A stretch of 64,000 nucleotides of DNA, from positions 3,071,001-3,135,000 of the forward strand of contig NZ_AP024849.1 of assembly GCF_019977655.1 (NCBI RefSeq), in the 5' to 3' direction. Source of the stretch: Clostridium gelidum. Lineage in GTDB: Bacteria > Bacillota > Clostridia > Clostridiales > Clostridiaceae. Shown here one piece after another: positions 60,265 to 64,000 of the stretch. Each line of letters begins with the position of its first letter. Within the stretch, counting starts at the first letter, position 1. Under the pieces are notes generated by a model. It had not been told where the DNA came from and ran no database searches. It saw only the letters and a program-made list of their open reading frames with translations. Made by a program: the position numbers and the translations under genes.

Positions 60265-61953
60265 CTAGTTAGTACTATGAAAAACTACTTTTCTATAAGT
60301 TTCAAACTTAACCCACTTATTTAAGAAATCAGCTTGAGACTTTTCATTAATTTCTTTATTTTCATTCAAGAAATTAGTAACTTCATCTTGTGAATTTACT
60401 TTTACTTCAAATCCTCTACCATTAATAACTGGCACTTCTTGATATTTGTAATCTTCCAAAGCTTTAATACTCGCAATTTTCTTATTACGAACTTCAATTG
60501 CTACCAAGTCACGAAGAATTAATAAATCAAAATTCTCTGGATATTCAAAGCTATCACCTTTTATTGGAAGTTCATCACCTACTGTATAAGTTTGATCTTC
60601 TGGTTTATATTTGAATATAGATAAAGTTTCTGTGTCATAATAAAATTCTTCAAAAATGTCGCCTCTAGCTTTTAAGTCGTTATATTCAAAAGTGAATTTT
60701 TCATTTTTAGTATCATTATTATGAATATCTTCAATAACACCACAAGCTGATGTCATATTAGAAACACGATCTATTAAGATAAGCTCGCCTAAGGCTTTAT
60801 GTGAATCAAATTTATCCAATACAATATTTTCAGAAAGTAAAATATCACATGCAGCTATTTCATTTTTTGTTAAATAACCAGCTGGCAGATGCTTTCCTGT
60901 GTTTACATCTATTTTGTATTTTACATCTGTAACAACTCCAGTTAACATCTTAGTTCCGATTTTTACAAAGTATTCAGTTCCTGCTGTTAATTCTGAATCA
61001 TCCATCCAAAGAATTTTCGCACTAAATTTCTTGTTTGTCACAATATTAGTCCCTTTTGTAAGTACACAACCTCTTGACACGTCTACTTCTTTATTAAGTT
61101 GTATTGTAACAGCGTGACCTATGGCTGCACTTTGTGCTTCTTTATCTGCAATATGAATACTTTTTACTATTGCTTTCTCGTTACTAGGAAGTGTTGTAAT
61201 TTCATCACCTACAGAAATAGCTCCAGCTTCAATTTCCCCTTGGAATCCTCTAAAAGTATGATTTGGTCTACATACTCTTTGAACTGGCATATAGAAACCT
61301 TCTTCTGACTTACTACTAATATCTACATTTTCTAGATAAGTTAAAAGTGAATCACCTTTATACCATGGGGTATTTTTCGACTTCTTTGTAACATTATCAC
61401 CTTCTGTAGCTGATACAGGAATTATATGAACATTTTCTAATGAAAGTTCATTAACTAATTCATTAATTTCCTTTTCAATTTCTAAAAATCTTTCATGATT
61501 ATATTCTACTAAATCAATTTTATTAACTGCAAATACAAAATGCTTTACACCCATTAAAGAACAAATTCTTGCATGTCTTCTTGTTTGAACAAGAACTCCT
61601 TGCTTTGCATCTAATAATATAATAGCAAGTTCTGCAAAAGATGCACCTACTGCCATGTTTCTAGTATATTCTTCATGACCTGGAGTATCTGCTACAATAA
61701 AACTTCTATTATCAGTTGTAAAATAACGATATGCAACGTCTATTGTAATCCCTTGTTCACGCTCTGCCATTAAGCCATCTAATAATAGAGAATAGTCTAT
61801 TGCACCACCTCTACTTCCAACTTTACTGTCTAATTCTAAAGCTTTTTCTTGATCTGCATATAAAAGCTTTGAATCATATAAAATATGTCCTATAAGAGTA
61901 GATTTTCCGTCGTCTACGCTACCGCATGTTATAAACTTTAATAAGCTCTTCAT
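60265..61953 (-). CDS. cysN: Sulfate adenylyltransferase large subunit (GTPase)
   Basis: 562 aa from the ATG at 61953, one base after the cysD stop (TAAGATG), so translationally coupled; the longer frame would start inside cysD. G1 GSVDDGKST (11-19), GITIDVAYRYF, G3 DTPGHEEY, G4 NKIDL, then beta-barrel domains as in EF-Tu. The C-terminal ~150 residues have an extra CysN-associated extension, without an APS-kinase P-loop. With CysD it makes adenosine 5'-phosphosulfate from sulfate and ATP, driven by GTP. Confidence 0.95.
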   Translation of the reverse strand: MKSLLKFITCGSVDDGKSTLIGHILYDSKLLYADQEKALELDSKVGSRGGAIDYSLLLDGLMAEREQGITIDVAYRYFTTDNRSFIVADTPGHEEYTRNMAVGASFAELAIILLDAKQGVLVQTRRHARICSLMGVKHFVFAVNKIDLVEYNHERFLEIEKEINELVNELSLENVHIIPVSATEGDNVTKKSKNTPWYKGDSLLTYLENVDISSKSEEGFYMPVQRVCRPNHTFRGFQGEIEAGAISVGDEITTLPSNEKAIVKSIHIADKEAQSAAIGHAVTIQLNKEVDVSRGCVLTKGTNIVTNKKFSAKILWMDDSELTAGTEYFVKIGTKMLTGVVTDVKYKIDVNTGKHLPAGYLTKNEIAACDILLSENIVLDKFDSHKALGELILIDRVSNMTSACGVIEDIHNNDTKNEKFTFEYNDLKARGDIFEEFYYDTETLSIFKYKPEDQTYTVGDELPIKGDSFEYPENFDLLILRDLVAIEVRNKKIASIKALEDYKYQEVPVINGRGFEVKVNSQDEVTNFLNENKEINEKSQADFLNKWVKFETYRKVVFHSTN

Positions 61954-61954
61954 C

Positions 61955-62854
61955 TTAGAAATACCCCTCTCTTTTTCTTCTTTCCATACTACCTGCTGCT
62001 TCACTATCAATAACTCTAGTTGTTCTCTCAGATGATACAGCACTTAGTGTCTCGTCAATAATAGCATCTAAAGTGGTTGCATTTGATTCAAAACCACCTG
62101 TTAATGGATAACAGCCAAGTGTTCTGAATCTTATTGTTTTATGCTCAATCTTCTCACCTGGTAATAATTTTAATCTATCATCATCTACCATAATTATATT
62201 ACCATCACGAGTAATACATGGTCTTTCTTTTGCAAAATATAAAGGAACAATATCAATATTTTCACGCTGTATATATTGCCAAATATCATTTTCAGTCCAA
62301 TTTGAAATTGGGAAAACTCTCATACTTTCACCTTTATTAAGTTTAGTATTATAAAGCTTCCACATTTCTGGTCTTTGATTTTTAGGGTCCCATGCTTGTG
62401 CTTCATTTCTAAAGGAAAAAATTCTTTCCTTAGCACGAGATTTTTCTTCATCACGACGTCCACCACCAAATGCTGCTGTAAAACCATATTTGCTTAATCC
62501 TTGTTTTAAAGCTTGTGTCTTCATAATATCAGTATAAGCTGAACCATGATCAATAGGATTAATTCCTTGCTTTATACCATCCTCATTTGAATGGACAATC
62601 ATATCTATACCTAATTCCTTTGCTTTTCTATCACGAAATTCTATCATTTCCCCAAACTTCCATGTGGTATCAATATGCATGAAAGGGAATGGTGGCTTTT
62701 CAGGATAAAATGCCTTAATTGCAAGATGCAGCATAACTGAACTGTCTTTACCAATAGAATATAACATTACTGGTTTTTCACATTCTGCAGCTACTTCTCT
62801 AATAATATAAATTGCTTCTGCTTCTAATTTATCAAGATGTGATAATTCACTCAT
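61955..62854 (-). CDS. cysD: Sulfate adenylyltransferase small subunit
   Basis: 299 aa. PP-loop ATPase of the PAPS-reductase-like fold: SIGKDSSVM (33-41), FPFMHIDTTWKFGEMIEFRD, AAFGGGRRDEEKSRAKERIFSFR, PISNWTENDIWQYI, RFRTLGCYPLTG. Catalytic half of the APS-forming complex; GTP hydrolysis is by CysN. Downstream of aprB by ~120 bp, a gap holding a short TTGTTAA-type repeat. AGGAGGACT site before ATG. Confidence 0.96.
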   Translation of the reverse strand: MSELSHLDKLEAEAIYIIREVAAECEKPVMLYSIGKDSSVMLHLAIKAFYPEKPPFPFMHIDTTWKFGEMIEFRDRKAKELGIDMIVHSNEDGIKQGINPIDHGSAYTDIMKTQALKQGLSKYGFTAAFGGGRRDEEKSRAKERIFSFRNEAQAWDPKNQRPEMWKLYNTKLNKGESMRVFPISNWTENDIWQYIQRENIDIVPLYFAKERPCITRDGNIIMVDDDRLKLLPGEKIEHKTIRFRTLGCYPLTGGFESNATTLDAIIDETLSAVSSERTTRVIDSEAAGSMERRKREGYF

Positions 62855-62977
62855 AATAAGTCCTCCTGTTTTCGTAAAATTAAACTCTTCTTTAAAAATA
62901 TCTTAAAATTAAATTCAGAAAAGCTCATGACTTTTCATCATTCATTGTTAATTGTTAACTGTTAATTGTTAATTGAA

Positions 62978-63292
62978 TTAATATTCATTTGAATTTTTCT
63001 TATTGACGTTTATTATTTTCTTTTCTCCGTCACTCTTATCAATTATCCAAGACATTATATCTTTATCTTCATTTACATAAAGTAAACTGCCTTTTCCACC
63101 CATATCAGCACCTAAATAATATTTAATTGCTTCTACCTTACATTCTTTAATACAAGATGCACAACCCCAACAATCTTTTGGATACTTAATAATAGCTTTA
63201 TTATCTTTATCAATAGTTATTAAATTTCCTGGACAAACATTTTTGCATTTTTTACAGCCAACGCATTGGTTTTTATCAATTTTTATGCTCAT
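62978..63292 (-). CDS. aprB: Adenylylsulfate reductase beta subunit-like ferredoxin
   Basis: 104 aa from the ATG at 63292 (GGTGGTG upstream). First [4Fe-4S] cluster Cys10-x2-Cys13-x2-Cys16-x3-Cys20, then DCWGCASCIKEC for the second, in the order of AprB. The C-terminal tail is shorter than in dissimilatory sulfate reducers, like the clostridial AprBA-like enzymes used in assimilation. Overlaps the aprA 3' end by 17 bp. Passes electrons to the AprA flavin. Confidence 0.88.
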   Translation of the reverse strand: MSIKIDKNQCVGCKKCKNVCPGNLITIDKDNKAIIKYPKDCWGCASCIKECKVEAIKYYLGADMGGKGSLLYVNEDKDIMSWIIDKSDGEKKIINVNKKNSNEY

Positions 63293-64000
63293 ATTTATCA
63301 CCACCATTTACTAAATCCCTAAAGATTATTTTTATTTTTCCGTCTTCTAATTTTGAATTAACATACTTTAACCAATTATCATCTTTTTCTGGATAATCTA
63401 AGTTTTCTCCAAAACTATGCCATCTAGTTTCTTTTCTTGCTTTTAAATGAGCTATAACTGATTTACAAACTGTAAGTCTTTCTTTTAATTCAAAAACTTT
63501 CATCAATTCATACATATCTTCAGCTTTTAAATTTTCACTTAAAGTTTCAATGGTTTCTATTTTTTCGTAGGCTAAATTTAGCTGTGTTTCATTATATTGA
63601 TAATGACTACCTATTCCGCCTGCATATGTATCCATAACTTTTTGCATTGCTTCTTCTAAATCATCTATTCCAAATAAATCTTTTTCATTATTTAAAAATT
63701 TGTTAACATAATTGAATTTTTCCTCTATATTGATATCTTTAATTGATTTATTATCTTTCCCATCAATATAATTCAAAGCAGATATTGCTGCTATTTCACC
63801 TTCAACTAAAGCTCCTGTAACATACTTTTGTGGACATCCTCCTGCTACATCACCTGCTGCATAAAGACCATTAATAGTTGTTTTTCTATCTGTATCAACC
63901 CAATATCCACTTGCTGTATGTCCACCAACAATGTATGGTTCAGTTCCTTCTATTTCAACATTTTCTTCGCTTGGTCCCTTGCCATTTTCAACCCATTTCA
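63276..64000 (-). CDS. aprA: Adenylylsulfate reductase alpha subunit-like flavoprotein (partial)
   Basis: The C-terminal 240 or so residues are visible; the frame continues past the right edge. KWVENGKGPSEENVEIEGTE, then PYIVGGHTASGYWVD and GLYAAGDVAGGCPQKYVTGALVEG, the substrate/FAD region of AprA, followed by the helical domain (ETRWHSFGENLDYPE). The fumarate-reductase-like flavoprotein reduces APS to sulfite. Overlaps aprB. Whether the enzyme is assimilatory is inferred from the clostridial context. Confidence 0.9.
   Translation of the reverse strand, partial: KWVENGKGPSEENVEIEGTEPYIVGGHTASGYWVDTDRKTTINGLYAAGDVAGGCPQKYVTGALVEGEIAAISALNYIDGKDNKSIKDINIEEKFNYVNKFLNNEKDLFGIDDLEEAMQKVMDTYAGGIGSHYQYNETQLNLAYEKIETIETLSENLKAEDMYELMKVFELKERLTVCKSVIAHLKARKETRWHSFGENLDYPEKDDNWLKYVNSKLEDGKIKIIFRDLVNGGDKYEHKN

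Noticed and set aside
62940..62976. TTGTTAATTG tandem motif before cysD
   Set aside because: Low-complexity AT repeat; no evidence of function beyond a spacer, although it could affect the aprB-cysD junction.

Overview
The window is AT-rich DNA from an anaerobic, spore-forming Firmicute, most likely a solventogenic or saccharolytic Clostridium sensu stricto (C. beijerinckii / C. butyricum-like). The evidence is very low GC, strong AGGAGG ribosome sites, an alpha/beta-type SASP, a collagen-like spore-surface protein, three hybrid-cluster proteins, a panBCD operon, and a cysDN/aprBA sulfate-activation block like that of C. acetobutylicum. The species call is inference; no rRNA or tRNA gene is visible.

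Region 1 (1-3.5 kb): the tail of an unknown CDS, an unusual helicase/LexA-peptidase fusion, a HAD phosphatase, and two decayed genes (a dTDP-glucose dehydratase N-terminus and a family 2 glycosyltransferase N-terminus). Region 2 (3.5-24.4 kb) looks like a spore-surface glycoprotein island. Around a 733-residue collagen-like protein with about 180 G-x-y triplets lie eight glycosyltransferase or glycosyltransferase-like genes. Three of them share one TPR-like C-terminal module on two different catalytic folds, and two are fused to methyltransferase-like domains. The island also holds three Cys-rich small proteins, a 236-aa Cys-rich protein, and a propeller-like/coiled-coil protein with 117-bp internal repeats. 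Its right part lies between two near-identical copies of panD, with a chimeric recombination scar beside copy 1.

Region 3 (24.4-32.4 kb): panD-panC-panB plus a Rossmann/DUF2520 gene that appears to start with ATT, a GC-rich structured non-coding segment, a DUF441 membrane protein, a polysaccharide deacetylase, a SASP, a histidine phosphatase and a degenerate transposase-like gene. Region 4 (32.7-36 kb): Lon protease and a TetR regulator whose promoters carry the same GAACGTTC palindrome. Region 5 (36-50 kb) is a nitrosative/oxidative-stress island: three hcp paralogues, a Ric/ScdA-type di-iron repair protein, DUF2249, DUF1858, DUF438-hemerythrin, a SagB-type oxidoreductase, a shortened flavodiiron-like beta-lactamase-fold protein, two small exported paralogues, a soluble chemoreceptor-like protein and an HMA/SafE/cupredoxin fusion. 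Two recurrent palindromes (TGATTTnnATCA and GTAAC-N4-GTTAC) are scattered through the intergenic spaces here and were not seen elsewhere in the window, suggesting one or two dedicated regulators encoded outside it.

Region 6 (50.5-60 kb): MsrA, a small membrane protein, a peptide-deformylase-like protein, a DHFR-family protein, a 46-aa ORF, and an ABC transporter whose two-module permease is split exactly between modules by a 1665-bp IS3-family element with an intact DDE triad and an A7 frameshift site. A Tam-like methyltransferase and a MITE-like repeat follow. Region 7 (60.2-64 kb): the sulfate-activation/reduction operon aprA-aprB-cysD-cysN on the minus strand, with aprA running off the window.
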